From Zhihengliuella sp. (GTDB lineage: Bacteria; Actinomycetota; Actinomycetes; Actinomycetales; Micrococcaceae), in the NCBI RefSeq assembly GCF_031178195.1, contig NZ_JAPSJL010000006.1, forward strand, positions 62,001 through 126,000: a stretch of 64,000 bases of DNA. Direction: 5' to 3'. Below are positions 16,147-23,569 of the stretch, piece by piece (position 1 is the first letter of the stretch; each line of letters begins with the position of its first letter). The notes under the pieces were generated by a model, which saw nothing but the letters and a program-made list of their open reading frames with translations, ran no database searches and was not told the origin of the DNA. The translations under genes and the position numbers were made by a program.

Positions 16147-17277
16147 TCAGTCCGCCAGTGCGGCCCGGGAGCGGTGCGCGACGGCGTCGGCGAGCCGGCC
16201 GAGGCCGGCCTCCGTGGCCTCCCATCCCATGCACGCGTCGGTGATCGACTGCCCGGTGACCAACGCCGCCGGATCGTGGGCACCCGGCGTGAACTTCTGA
16301 GCCCCGGGGACCAGGAAGCTCTCCGACATGATCCCGGCGATGCCGTCCTCGCCGGCGGCGATGCGCTCCGCCAGATCGTCGAGGACGGCGGCCTGCCGCG
16401 TGTGGGACTTCCCCGAGTTCGCGTGGGAGGCGTCCACGATCAGGCGGGGGTTCAGGCCGGCCGCGGCCAGCGTCGCCGAAGCGTCGGCGACGTGGCCTGC
16501 GGAGTAGTTGGGTCCGTCCGAGCCGCCGCGGAGGATCAGGTGCACGTCCCGGTTGCCCCGGGTGGAGACCAGGGACGCCCGGCCGTCGTCGTCGATGCCG
16601 ACGAAGGACTGCTCGGCCGCTGCGGCACCGCACGCGTCGAGGGCGATCTGGAGATCGCCGGCCGTGCCGTTCTTGAATCCGACCGGCATGGACAGCCCGG
16701 AGACGAGCTGGCGGTGGATCTGGCTCTCGGTGGTGCGGGCCCCGATGGCGCCCCAGGAGACCAGGTCGGCGACGTACTGCGGCGTGATCGGCTCGAGGAA
16801 CTCGGTGGCGGTCGGCAGGCCCAGCCCGGCGACCCGCAGGAGGAAGCCGCGGGCGGCGCGCAGGCCCTCGGCGATCCGGTGCGAGCCGTCGAGGCCCGGG
16901 TCGTTGATGAGGCCCTTCCAGCCCACCGTGGTGCGCGGCTTCTCGAAGTAGGTCCGCATCACGATCAGGAGCTCTCCGCGGTGCTGCTCGGCGATCCGGG
17001 CGAGGCGGGCGGCGTATTCGAGACCTGCGTCGACGTCGTGGATGGAGCACGGGCCGACGATCACGAGGAGGCGAGGGTCGACGCCGTCCAGCACCGCGCG
17101 GACCTCGTCGCGGTGGCGCTCGATCTGCGCCTGGAGCCCCGGCCCGGCGGGCAGCTCGGAGCGGAGCTCGGACGGGCTCGGCAACGGGGAGAAGTCCTTG
17201 ACGCGGACATTGTTCGTGCCCCGGTCCTCCGGGCGGGAACGGTCGGCGGGTGCGGTGGTCTCGGTGGTGATGCTCAT
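16147..17277 (-). CDS. aroF: Class I 3-deoxy-7-phosphoheptulonate (DAHP) synthase
   Basis: First enzyme of the shikimate pathway; condenses phosphoenolpyruvate with erythrose 4-phosphate. 376 residues with the class I (AroFGH) blocks 'LLVIVGPCSIHD' (residues 69-80), 'MRTYFEKPRTTVGWKGLINDP', 'GARTTESQIHRQLVSGLSMPVGFKNGT', 'SFVGIDDDGRASLVSTRGN', 'IVDASHANSGK' and 'GIMSESFLVPGAQ', containing the Cys, His, Glu and Asp metal ligands. Mycobacteria use the unrelated class II enzyme. GGAAGG sits seven bases before ATG 17277. A leader peptide and terminator upstream imply control by aromatic amino acid supply. Confidence 0.96.
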   Translation of the reverse strand: MSITTETTAPADRSRPEDRGTNNVRVKDFSPLPSPSELRSELPAGPGLQAQIERHRDEVRAVLDGVDPRLLVIVGPCSIHDVDAGLEYAARLARIAEQHRGELLIVMRTYFEKPRTTVGWKGLINDPGLDGSHRIAEGLRAARGFLLRVAGLGLPTATEFLEPITPQYVADLVSWGAIGARTTESQIHRQLVSGLSMPVGFKNGTAGDLQIALDACGAAAAEQSFVGIDDDGRASLVSTRGNRDVHLILRGGSDGPNYSAGHVADASATLAAAGLNPRLIVDASHANSGKSHTRQAAVLDDLAERIAAGEDGIAGIMSESFLVPGAQKFTPGAHDPAALVTGQSITDACMGWEATEAGLGRLADAVAHRSRAALAD

Positions 17278-17335
17278 GCGGGGGCCTTCCGGGATGGCGG
17301 CTCCGCATGGTTCTCACCTGCAGAGCCGGGTATAG

Positions 17336-17366
17336 AAAAAGGACCTCGGGCGGGTGCCCGGGTCCT
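17336..17366 (-). terminator. Attenuator terminator in the aroF leader
   Basis: On the minus strand AGGACCCGGGC-ACCC-GCCCGAGGTCCT forms an 11-bp stem with one bulged T, directly followed by five T residues. It is a textbook intrinsic terminator lying between the leader peptide and the aroF start. Confidence 0.8.
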
Positions 17367-17423
17367 GTCGGCTCTGAAGGTCGTTGGATGCGCTAGAAGC
17401 GCGAGGGCCCCTCCAGAGCCGAC
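17367..17423 (-). other. Leader RNA hairpin overlapping the leader peptide
   Basis: GTCGGCTCTG (inside leader codons 10-13) pairs perfectly with CAGAGCCGAC, which directly abuts the terminator stem. A ribosome held at the aromatic codons would cover or release this arm. CGGCTCTG occurs again at 17321-17328 (minus strand), before aroF, and could be an alternative partner of the second arm. Confidence 0.6.
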
Positions 17424-17452
17424 GCAAAATACGCATACCAACGCTTGATCAT
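17393..17452 (-). CDS. Aromatic amino acid leader peptide of aroF
   Basis: A 19-codon ORF encoding MIKRWYAYFASALEGPSRF, with Trp, Tyr, Tyr and Phe at positions 5, 6, 8 and 9 and a second Phe as the last residue. It ends 115 bp before aroF and is followed by a terminator hairpin with a T run. Ribosomes short of charged aromatic tRNAs would stall in this stretch, altering the downstream RNA fold. The ATG is seven bases after TACGCT, so the mRNA probably starts at the leader codon. Corynebacterium glutamicum has a comparable leader upstream of a DAHP synthase gene (from memory). Confidence 0.8.
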   Translation of the reverse strand: MIKRWYAYFASALEGPSRF

Positions 17453-17459
17453 GCCCAGA

Positions 17460-17465
17460 AGCGTA
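17460..17465 (-). promoter_or_regulatory. -10 element of the aroF leader transcript
   Basis: Minus-strand TACGCT followed by seven bases and the ATG of the leader peptide. No ribosome binding site precedes the ATG. Confidence 0.5.
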
Positions 17466-17559
17466 CACCGGAACGGCAGTCCCCGGCCACGTATGACGCC
17501 GCGGCACCCCTCGACGGGATGGGTCGCGCGGAGCACAGGCCCTCCGGGGCGCGACCCGC

Positions 17560-18123
17560 TCAGCGGCGGCGGCCGATCCGTCCCTGCGGGAACCTGGGCT
17601 TCGGCAGACGGTTGAGCAGGTGCTGGGCCCGGTCCGCGACCTGCTCGACGGTCGCGCCGACGGCCCGCCCGAACTCCTTGGGCTGCCCCTCCCGCACGAC
17701 CTGCCCGTCCCGGGCGGGCTGGCCGGCCGGCGCCGTCTCGCCGGACGCGGGCGGGGCACCGACCGTCTCCGCGATCCGAGCGGCGCGGGCGGATTCCCCG
17801 GAGGCACCCGCCGGATGGACCGTCGGCCGGAGGACGGAGGGCGTGCGGCCGGCCGTGGCGGCCAGCTCGGCGAACGGCGTGAACCATTCGGCAGCGGCCA
17901 CCAGGCCGGCGACCTCCACCCCGTAGTACCGGCGCTGTCCCTCGGCCCGGGTGCTCACCAGCTGCGCCTCGCGGAGGACCTTCAAGTGCTTGGACACGGT
18001 GGGCTGGCTGACGCCCAGGCGCTCGACGAGCTCGCCCACGGCCAGGTCGCCGTCGAGGAGCTCCTCGAGGATGCGACGACGCGTCGCGTCGGAGATCACC
18101 GGGAACACAGAGTCGAACACCAT
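17560..18123 (-). CDS. ArsR-family transcriptional regulator with long C-terminal tail
   Basis: 187 residues. Residues 1-70 form an ArsR winged helix: 'FPVISDATRRRILEELLDGDLAVGELVERLGVSQPTVSKHLKVLREAQLVSTRAEGQRRYYGVE'. There are no cysteines for a metal site, so it is not an arsenic-type sensor. Residues 95-187 are an Ala/Gly/Pro/Glu-rich, probably disordered tail; the family usually ends near 100-120 residues. I chose ATG 18123 ('MVFDSVF') because TAGGGT lies exactly seven bases upstream. It is 62 bp downstream of acuC on the same strand. Confidence 0.87.
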   Translation of the reverse strand: MVFDSVFPVISDATRRRILEELLDGDLAVGELVERLGVSQPTVSKHLKVLREAQLVSTRAEGQRRYYGVEVAGLVAAAEWFTPFAELAATAGRTPSVLRPTVHPAGASGESARAARIAETVGAPPASGETAPAGQPARDGQVVREGQPKEFGRAVGATVEQVADRAQHLLNRLPKPRFPQGRIGRRR

Positions 18124-18130
18124 GGCCATC

Positions 18131-18136
18131 ACCCTA
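18131..18136 (-). promoter_or_regulatory. -10 element of the ArsR gene
   Basis: Minus-strand TAGGGT, seven bases before ATG 18123; overlaps the alternative ATG at 18129, which argues against that start. Confidence 0.4.
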
Positions 18137-18185
18137 ATCGCATATACGCCGTGAGGCATTCTTCGAGGCGATTCGTGACGGGCGG

Positions 18186-19388
18186 TCAATCGAAGTAGGG
18201 GTCGAGTCCGTACAGCGGGAAGACCTCCTTGCGCGTGGCGAGGACCGCGCGGTCCACCGCGTCGCCCGGGTCGTAGCCGACCTCCCACGATCGCCACCAC
18301 AGCTCGACGCCGTCGCTCATCCCGACCGGCGCCTCCAGACCGTACCGCTCGCGGACGTAGTCCAGCCACTCCTGCGGGACCGGGGTGCGCAGCGGGACCG
18401 GGGCCCCCGAGGCGATGGCCAGCAGGTGCGCCCATGCGCGCGGGACGACCCCGACGGCGTCGTACCCGCCTCCCCCGAGCGCCACCCAGCGGCCGCCGCA
18501 GAGCCGCTCCGCGAGGTCCCGCACGTCCAGCATGTTCTGGCGCTGCCCGTCCACGCTGAGCCGCAGGTTGGTCAGCTCGTCCCGCACGTGGCCGTCGCAC
18601 CCGTGCTGGCTGACGATCGCCTCCGGGGAGAAGGTCTCCGCGAGCTGCGGGACGACGGCATGGAAGGCCCGCAGCCAGCCGGCATCGTCCGTGCCCAGAG
18701 GCAGCGCCACGTTGACGGCTTGGCCCGCCGCCGGTTGGGCGCCGACCTCGTTGGCGAAGCCGGTGCCGGGGAAGAGCGAGATCCCGGACTCGTGCAGGGA
18801 GATGGTCAGCACCCGCGGATCGTCCCAGAAGATCCGCTCCACCCCGTCCCCGTGGTGGGCGTCGACGTCGATGTAGAGCACGCGCTCCAGGCCGCCGTCG
18901 AGGAGGCGGCGGATCGCCAGCGCGGCGTCGTTGTAGATGGAGAACCCGGCGGCGGCGGCCCGGCCGGCGTGGTGCATCCCGCCGGCGAAGTTCACGGCGT
19001 GCAGCGAGCGCCCCTCGAGCACGGCGTCCGCGGCCAGGATCGAGGCCCCTGCGAGCCGGGCCGCGGCCTCGTGCATCCCGCCGAACGCGGGGTTGTCCTC
19101 GGTGCCGAGGCCGAGCAGCGGCTCCGGCGCGGACGGATCCGCGCTCACGCGCCGGACGGCGTCGATGTAGTCCCGGTCGTGCACGGTCGCGAGCTCGTCG
19201 ACGGTCGCGAGCCGGGGTTCGACGACGGTGAGCGACTCGCGCTCCCAGATCCCGAGGCCACGGGCCAGCCGGACCGTGAGGTCGAGCCGGACCGGGTCCA
19301 TGGGATGCGTCTCGCTGAAGCGGTACTCCAGGAGCGCATCGCTCCAGATCACCGTGGTGGGCGGCGCTTCCCGCTTGAGGATCATCAC
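18186..19388 (-). CDS. acuC: AcuC-type deacetylase (histone deacetylase superfamily)
   Basis: Zn-dependent protein deacetylase; in Bacillus AcuC deacetylates and so activates acetyl-CoA synthetase. 400 residues with the class I HDAC blocks 'GGMHHAGRAAAAGFSIYNDAALAI', 'YIDVDAHHGDGVERIFWDDPRVLTISLHESG', 'SQHGCDGHVRDELTNLRLS' and 'ALGGGGYDAVGVVPRAWA', containing the metal-binding Asp/His/Asp and the tandem catalytic His. Start GTG 19388 is supported by TAGGCT seven bases upstream; ATG 19385 directly follows. An acs gene whose product keeps the acetylatable lysine motif is in this window, 26 kb away, a plausible target. Confidence 0.93.
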   Translation of the reverse strand: MMILKREAPPTTVIWSDALLEYRFSETHPMDPVRLDLTVRLARGLGIWERESLTVVEPRLATVDELATVHDRDYIDAVRRVSADPSAPEPLLGLGTEDNPAFGGMHEAAARLAGASILAADAVLEGRSLHAVNFAGGMHHAGRAAAAGFSIYNDAALAIRRLLDGGLERVLYIDVDAHHGDGVERIFWDDPRVLTISLHESGISLFPGTGFANEVGAQPAAGQAVNVALPLGTDDAGWLRAFHAVVPQLAETFSPEAIVSQHGCDGHVRDELTNLRLSVDGQRQNMLDVRDLAERLCGGRWVALGGGGYDAVGVVPRAWAHLLAIASGAPVPLRTPVPQEWLDYVRERYGLEAPVGMSDGVELWWRSWEVGYDPGDAVDRAVLATRKEVFPLYGLDPYFD

Positions 19389-19395
19389 GGCCGCC

Positions 19396-19533
19396 AGCCT
19401 ACCGAACGGGGATGGCGGCCGGGGTCAGGACCGGGGCCGCCGCCGGTCGCGGACCCGGCCCCCGGGGCCGCGTCCGGTCCGTGCGGCGCTCCGCGACCAG
19501 TCGCCGGCTCCCGCCCGGGCCGTGGACTATGGT
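19396..19533. promoter_or_regulatory. Divergent leaderless promoters of acuC and ktrB
   Basis: Minus-strand TAGGCT (19401-19396), seven bases before the acuC GTG, and plus-strand TATGGT (19528-19533), six bases before the ktrB ATG. The 151-bp region between the genes shows no other clear motif. Confidence 0.45.
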
Positions 19534-19539
19534 GGTCCC

Positions 19540-20946
19540 ATGTCCGCGCCGCCCGTCGAGCACACCCCGTGGATCGTGCGCACCCTGCAGCAGCTCCGCG
19601 ACGCGGTGGACGAGATCGCGGCCACCTCTCCGTCCCGCCTCTTCCTGGTGGTCCTCTTCCTGGTGATCTCCGTGTTCACCGGGTTGCTCTCGCTGCCGGC
19701 CGCCTCGGTGAAGCACACCGTCACACCGCTGCACGACGCCTTGTTCACGGCGACCTCCGCGGTGACCGTCACGGGTCTGACGACCGTCAACTCCGGCGAG
19801 CACTGGTCGCTCTTCGGGCTGGTCGTGATCATGGTCGCGATGTTCATCGGCGGCCTCGGCGTCATCACCCTGGCCTCGATCCTGGCCATGGCCGTCTCGC
19901 GCCGCCTCGGGGTCCGCGGCAAGCTGCTGGCGCAGCAGTCGATGAACGCCAACGAGGCCGGCCGTCTCGGCGAGGTCGGCACGCTGCTGCGCATCATCAT
20001 CACCACGACGACGCTCATCCAGCTCGCGCTGGCGGCGATCCTGATCCCCGCCTACTGGTACGAGGACCGCGATGTCGGCGACGCCGTCTTCCACGGCCTC
20101 TTCTACGCGGTCTCCTCGTTCAACAACGGCGGCTTCGTCTCCCACGCCAACGGGCTGGTCGGCTACGAGCACAACCTCCTCATCACGATGACCGTGATGA
20201 TCGGGGTCTTCATCGGCAGCCTCGGCTTCCCCGTGCTCATGGTCCTGCTCACCTGTCGGCACCACTTCCACCGCTGGTCGCTGCACGCCAAGCTCACCGT
20301 CGTCGTCAGCACGATCCTCTGCCTCGCCGGTGCCGTGGTCCTCGGGGCGCTCGAGTGGGAGAACCCCAGGACCATCGGCGGCTTCAGCCTCGGCGACAAG
20401 ATCCTCTACTCGCTGTTCGGCTCGGTCATGACCCGCTCGGGCGGCTTCTCCGTGGTGGACCAGAACGAGCTCAACCCGACGAGCATGCTCATCACCGACG
20501 CCCTGATGTTCGCCGGCGGCGGCTCCGTGTCCACCGCGGGCGGCATCAAGGTGACCACGATCGCGGTCCTCTTCCTGGCGATCGCCGCCGAGGCCCGGGG
20601 CCACTCGGACGTGCGGGCGTTCGGCCGCCGGATCCCCGAGGGCGCGATGCGCGTGGCCCTGTCCGTCGTCGTGCTGGCCGCGACCCTGGTCACCATCGGC
20701 TGCGCCCTGCTCCTGTGGATCACCAAGGAGCCGCTGGACCGGGTCCTGTTCGAGACGATCTCCGCGTTCGCGACCTGCGGACTGTCCGTAGGATTGAGCG
20801 CGGAGCTGCCGCCGTCCGGCAAGTACATCCTGGCCGCCCTGATGTACGCGGGCCGACTCGGCACCATCACGCTCGCCGCGAGCCTGGCGGCGCGCCAGCG
20901 CGACCAGCGCTTCCACTACCCAGAGGAGAGGCCGATCATTGGCTGA
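19540..20946 (+). CDS. ktrB: TrkH/KtrB-type potassium channel subunit
   Basis: Membrane pore of a K+ uptake system. 468 residues with four M1-P-M2 repeats; the P-loops are visible as 'TATSAVTVTGLTTVN', 'VSSFNNGGFVSHA', 'VMTRSGGFSVVD' and 'ISAFATCGLSVGLS', each with the single filter glycine typical of Trk/Ktr proteins. The length fits KtrB rather than the longer TrkH. ATG 19540 is preceded by TATGGT at six bases; the track start is 104 codons too early. Its stop overlaps the ktrA start by 8 bp, so the two subunits are coupled. Confidence 0.94.
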   Translation: MSAPPVEHTPWIVRTLQQLRDAVDEIAATSPSRLFLVVLFLVISVFTGLLSLPAASVKHTVTPLHDALFTATSAVTVTGLTTVNSGEHWSLFGLVVIMVAMFIGGLGVITLASILAMAVSRRLGVRGKLLAQQSMNANEAGRLGEVGTLLRIIITTTTLIQLALAAILIPAYWYEDRDVGDAVFHGLFYAVSSFNNGGFVSHANGLVGYEHNLLITMTVMIGVFIGSLGFPVLMVLLTCRHHFHRWSLHAKLTVVVSTILCLAGAVVLGALEWENPRTIGGFSLGDKILYSLFGSVMTRSGGFSVVDQNELNPTSMLITDALMFAGGGSVSTAGGIKVTTIAVLFLAIAAEARGHSDVRAFGRRIPEGAMRVALSVVVLAATLVTIGCALLLWITKEPLDRVLFETISAFATCGLSVGLSAELPPSGKYILAALMYAGRLGTITLAASLAARQRDQRFHYPEERPIIG

Positions 20947-21610
20947 CAATCGGATGGACCACAACGCACCGGTCATGGTCATCGGCCTGGGTCGCTTCGG
21001 CTCGGCCGTGGCGGAACAGCTCATCCACCAGGGCCGCGAGGTCCTGGCCATCGAGCGCAACACCGCCCTGGTCCAGAAGTACGCCGGCACGCTCACGCAC
21101 ATCGTCGAGGCCGACGCCACCGACATCGACGCCCTGCGCCAGCTCGGCGCCCAGGAGTTCAGTGCCGCCGTCGTCGGCGTGGGCACGTCGATCGAGTCCT
21201 CGGTGCTCATCGCAGTGAATCTGGTCGATCTGGGCATCGAGCACCTGTGGGCGAAGGCGATCACGCCCGCCCACGGCAAGATCCTCAACCGGATCGGCGT
21301 CAACCACGTGGTGTACCCGGAGGCGGACGCGGGCGTCCGCGCCGCCCACCTGGTCGGCGGGCGCATGCTGGACTTCATCGAGTTCGACGACGGCTTCGCG
21401 ATCGTGAAGATGTACCCGCCGAAGGAGACCCAGGGCTTCACGCTGGGCGAGTCGCAGGTGCGCTCCAAGTACGGCGTGACCGTGGTGGGCGTGAAGAGCC
21501 CGGGCGAGGACTTCACCTACGCCCAACCGGACACCAAGGTGACGCACCGGGACATGCTGATCGTCTCCGGCCACGTGGATCTCCTGGAGCGTTTCGCGGC
21601 CCGACCGTAG
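20939..21610 (+). CDS. ktrA: TrkA/KtrA-type RCK regulatory subunit
   Basis: Cytoplasmic nucleotide-binding gating ring of the K+ channel. 223 residues: RCK_N Rossmann domain ('VMVIGLGRFGSAVAEQLIHQGREVLAIERN', GxGxxG with the adenosine-ring acidic residue), 'EADATDIDALRQLGAQEFSAAVVGVG', then an RCK_C domain after residue 140. The start is TTG 20939, chosen because CAGAGGAGAGG lies 10-17 bases upstream and it overlaps the ktrB stop; ATG 20954 would discard five residues only. Confidence 0.93.
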   Translation: MADNRMDHNAPVMVIGLGRFGSAVAEQLIHQGREVLAIERNTALVQKYAGTLTHIVEADATDIDALRQLGAQEFSAAVVGVGTSIESSVLIAVNLVDLGIEHLWAKAITPAHGKILNRIGVNHVVYPEADAGVRAAHLVGGRMLDFIEFDDGFAIVKMYPPKETQGFTLGESQVRSKYGVTVVGVKSPGEDFTYAQPDTKVTHRDMLIVSGHVDLLERFAARP

Positions 21611-21676
21611 AGCAGCGCGGCCGAAGGGCGCGGAAAGCGCGGGCGCCTCGGGGACCCGCGGACCGCGCGGACGTCG

Positions 21677-22249
21677 CTAGCGTGCCGGGACGGGCACCAG
21701 GAAGCGGGACCGGCCCTCCCCGTCGGGCACGGGGGCCGGGGCGCCCCCGGCCCCGCGGATGACCGCCTCGGAGCCACGGTTCTCGGGATCGCAGGTGACG
21801 ACGGCACTCGTCACGTCCCGCGCCTCACCCAGGAGCTGGAGGGCTCCGGCCAGGATCTGAGAGGCCACGCCGCGACGGCGGAAGGCCGGGCGCACCCCGT
21901 AGCCGATGTTCCCGCCGAAGGTCTCCAGCCAGGCGTTGAGGTCGAGCCGGACACTGACGCGTCCGGCGAGCTGGCCGTGCGCCTCGGCGGCGAGGAAGAG
22001 CGCGGGGACGTGTCCTCGCGGGAGGTCCAGCCCCTCCGCGTGGCGCTCGTGGCCGTGCAGCCACTCGGCCCAGCTCAGTTCCTCGCTCCGACGCCCCGGC
22101 ACGTAGGGATCCAGCAGGAAATCGAAGTTCTCGGCGGCGAGCTCGGCGTGGGCGGCGCGAGCCTCCGCCTCCTCCTCGACGGCGAAGGGACGCAGCAGGA
22201 CCTCGGGGCGACCGGAAACCGCGGGGACGCGGAGCGTGGGCAGACTCAT
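21677..22249 (-). CDS. GNAT-family N-acetyltransferase (RimJ/RimL-like)
   Basis: 190 residues with the acetyl-CoA-binding core 'LAGRVSVRLDLNAWLETFGGNIGYGVRPAFRRRGVASQILAGALQLL' (R/QxxGxG/A as 'RRRGVA') and 'VTCDPENRGSEAVIRGAGG', the motif B/asparagine pattern typical of ribosomal-protein or small-molecule acetyltransferases. Substrate cannot be predicted. TAGGCT six bases before ATG 22249 marks a leaderless start. It converges with ktrA with a 66-bp GC-rich gap. Confidence 0.86.
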   Translation of the reverse strand: MSLPTLRVPAVSGRPEVLLRPFAVEEEAEARAAHAELAAENFDFLLDPYVPGRRSEELSWAEWLHGHERHAEGLDLPRGHVPALFLAAEAHGQLAGRVSVRLDLNAWLETFGGNIGYGVRPAFRRRGVASQILAGALQLLGEARDVTSAVVTCDPENRGSEAVIRGAGGAPAPVPDGEGRSRFLVPVPAR

Positions 22250-22356
22250 GCCCGAAGCCTACGCAGCTCTCCCGGAGTCGCCAATCCGACCATCGATTCG
22301 GTCGGAATCAGACGTTCTGCCGAGAAGACGAGGGCCGCCTCCCCGCGAGATCCGGC

Positions 22357-23220
22357 TCAACCCTGGAGCTCGCGACTGATCTCGAGCGAGCGGTCGGCGG
22401 ACGCCTTCGCGCCTCGGGCGATGATCGCCGGCAGCCCGGACTCGTCGAAGCTCATGATCGCCCGCTCCGTGGTCCCGTTGGGGCTGGTGACGTTGCGGCG
22501 GAGCTCCCCGGGATCGACGTCGGCGTCCAGCATCCGGCCGGCGCCGGCGACGGTGGCGCGGGCCAGGTCACGGGCGGTGTCGGCGTCGAGGCCCAGCTCC
22601 TCGCCCGCCTTCGCCATGGCCTCGGCCAGGTAGAAGACGTAGGCGGGACCGGAGCCGGAGACGCCAGTGACGGCCTCGATGAGGTGCTCGGGGACGACCT
22701 TGACGATCCCGGCCCCCGCGTAGAGATCCACGACCCGGGCCAGCTGGTCGTCGGAGACGCTGCTGCCGGCGGCGACGCCGACGGCGCCGAGGCCCACGGT
22801 CAGGGGCGTGTTCGGCATGCTGCGCACCACCGGCTGGCCGGGCTTCAGGGCGCGCTCGAGCATCTCGATGGTGATGGCCGCGGCGACCGAGACGACGGCG
22901 GCGTCCGGCTTCAGGGAATCGGCGATCTCGCGGGCGAGGGCCTCGATGCCGACGGGCTTCACGCCGAGGAAGACGACGTCGGCGTCGGCCACGGCGGTCA
23001 GGTTCGCCTCGGCGTCGTTCTCGGTGGCCACGGCGTTGACGCCGGTCTCCTCCGCCAGCGCCTCCGCCTTGGCGGGGGTGCGGACGGTGGCGGTGATGAG
23101 CTCCGGGCGGTGGCCGGCGCTGATGATGCCGCGCATGATCGCGCCGTTCATCGAGCCGGTGCCGAGGAAGGCCAGCTTGAGGTCAGAGGTGGACTGGGTC
23201 TGGTTCGCGCTCTGTTCCAT
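22357..23220 (-). CDS. proC: Pyrroline-5-carboxylate reductase
   Basis: Last step of proline synthesis: NAD(P)H reduction of pyrroline-5-carboxylate. 287 residues: N-terminal Rossmann motif 'LAFLGTGSMNGAIMRGII' (residues 16-33), 'VFLGVKP', 'VVSVAAAITIEMLER', 'VVRSMPNTPLTVGLGAVGVA', and the C-terminal dimerisation and active-site segment 'EAVTGVSGSGPAYVFYLAEAMAKAG'. CACAAT sits six bases before ATG 23220 with no ribosome binding site, suggesting a leaderless mRNA. The gene order near ppx and the TIM-barrel protein follows the mycobacterial pattern. Confidence 0.96.
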   Translation of the reverse strand: MEQSANQTQSTSDLKLAFLGTGSMNGAIMRGIISAGHRPELITATVRTPAKAEALAEETGVNAVATENDAEANLTAVADADVVFLGVKPVGIEALAREIADSLKPDAAVVSVAAAITIEMLERALKPGQPVVRSMPNTPLTVGLGAVGVAAGSSVSDDQLARVVDLYAGAGIVKVVPEHLIEAVTGVSGSGPAYVFYLAEAMAKAGEELGLDADTARDLARATVAGAGRMLDADVDPGELRRNVTSPNGTTERAIMSFDESGLPAIIARGAKASADRSLEISRELQG

Positions 23221-23365
23221 CCGGCCATTGTGGCACGCACGCCGTGAGCGCCCCTACTCGGTGTCGCGATCGGGCAACGGGGTCGACGACGGGGCTCGCT
23301 CCGGGCTGCCCGAGCGACCCGGACGGGCCTAGACTGCCCCTACCGGCGGACGGAGGGCAGGCGCG

Positions 23366-23569
23366 ATGCGGAGACTGGTCTACGGCATGAACCTCACCCT
23401 GGACGGCTACGTCGCCGCCGCCGGCGACCAGCACCCGGACGCCACCGCGGCGCGGGCCCAGTTCGCCCGGAACTGGCGGGACACGCCGACGGTGGTGTTC
23501 TCCTCGACGCTGGAGACGCGGACGCTTCCCGGCGGGGCGGTGCTGACCCGGTACGAGGCGAGACGCTAG
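23366..23569 (+). pseudogene. Internally deleted remnant of a dihydrofolate-reductase-like (RibD C-terminal) protein
   Basis: A 67-codon ORF. 'MRRLVYGMNLTLDGYVAA' is the start, and 'GDQHPDATAARAQFARNWRDTPTVVFSSTLE' is a segment that in full-length family members lies about 50 residues further on. The intervening region and the last roughly 90 residues are absent, and the tail 'TRTLPGGAVLTRYEARR' is unrelated. Full proteins are about 180-190 residues, so this cannot fold as a reductase. A GGAGGG ribosome binding site and TAGACT promoter box remain. Its stop overlaps the stop of the converging TIM-barrel gene, which may have replaced the lost end. Confidence 0.72.
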
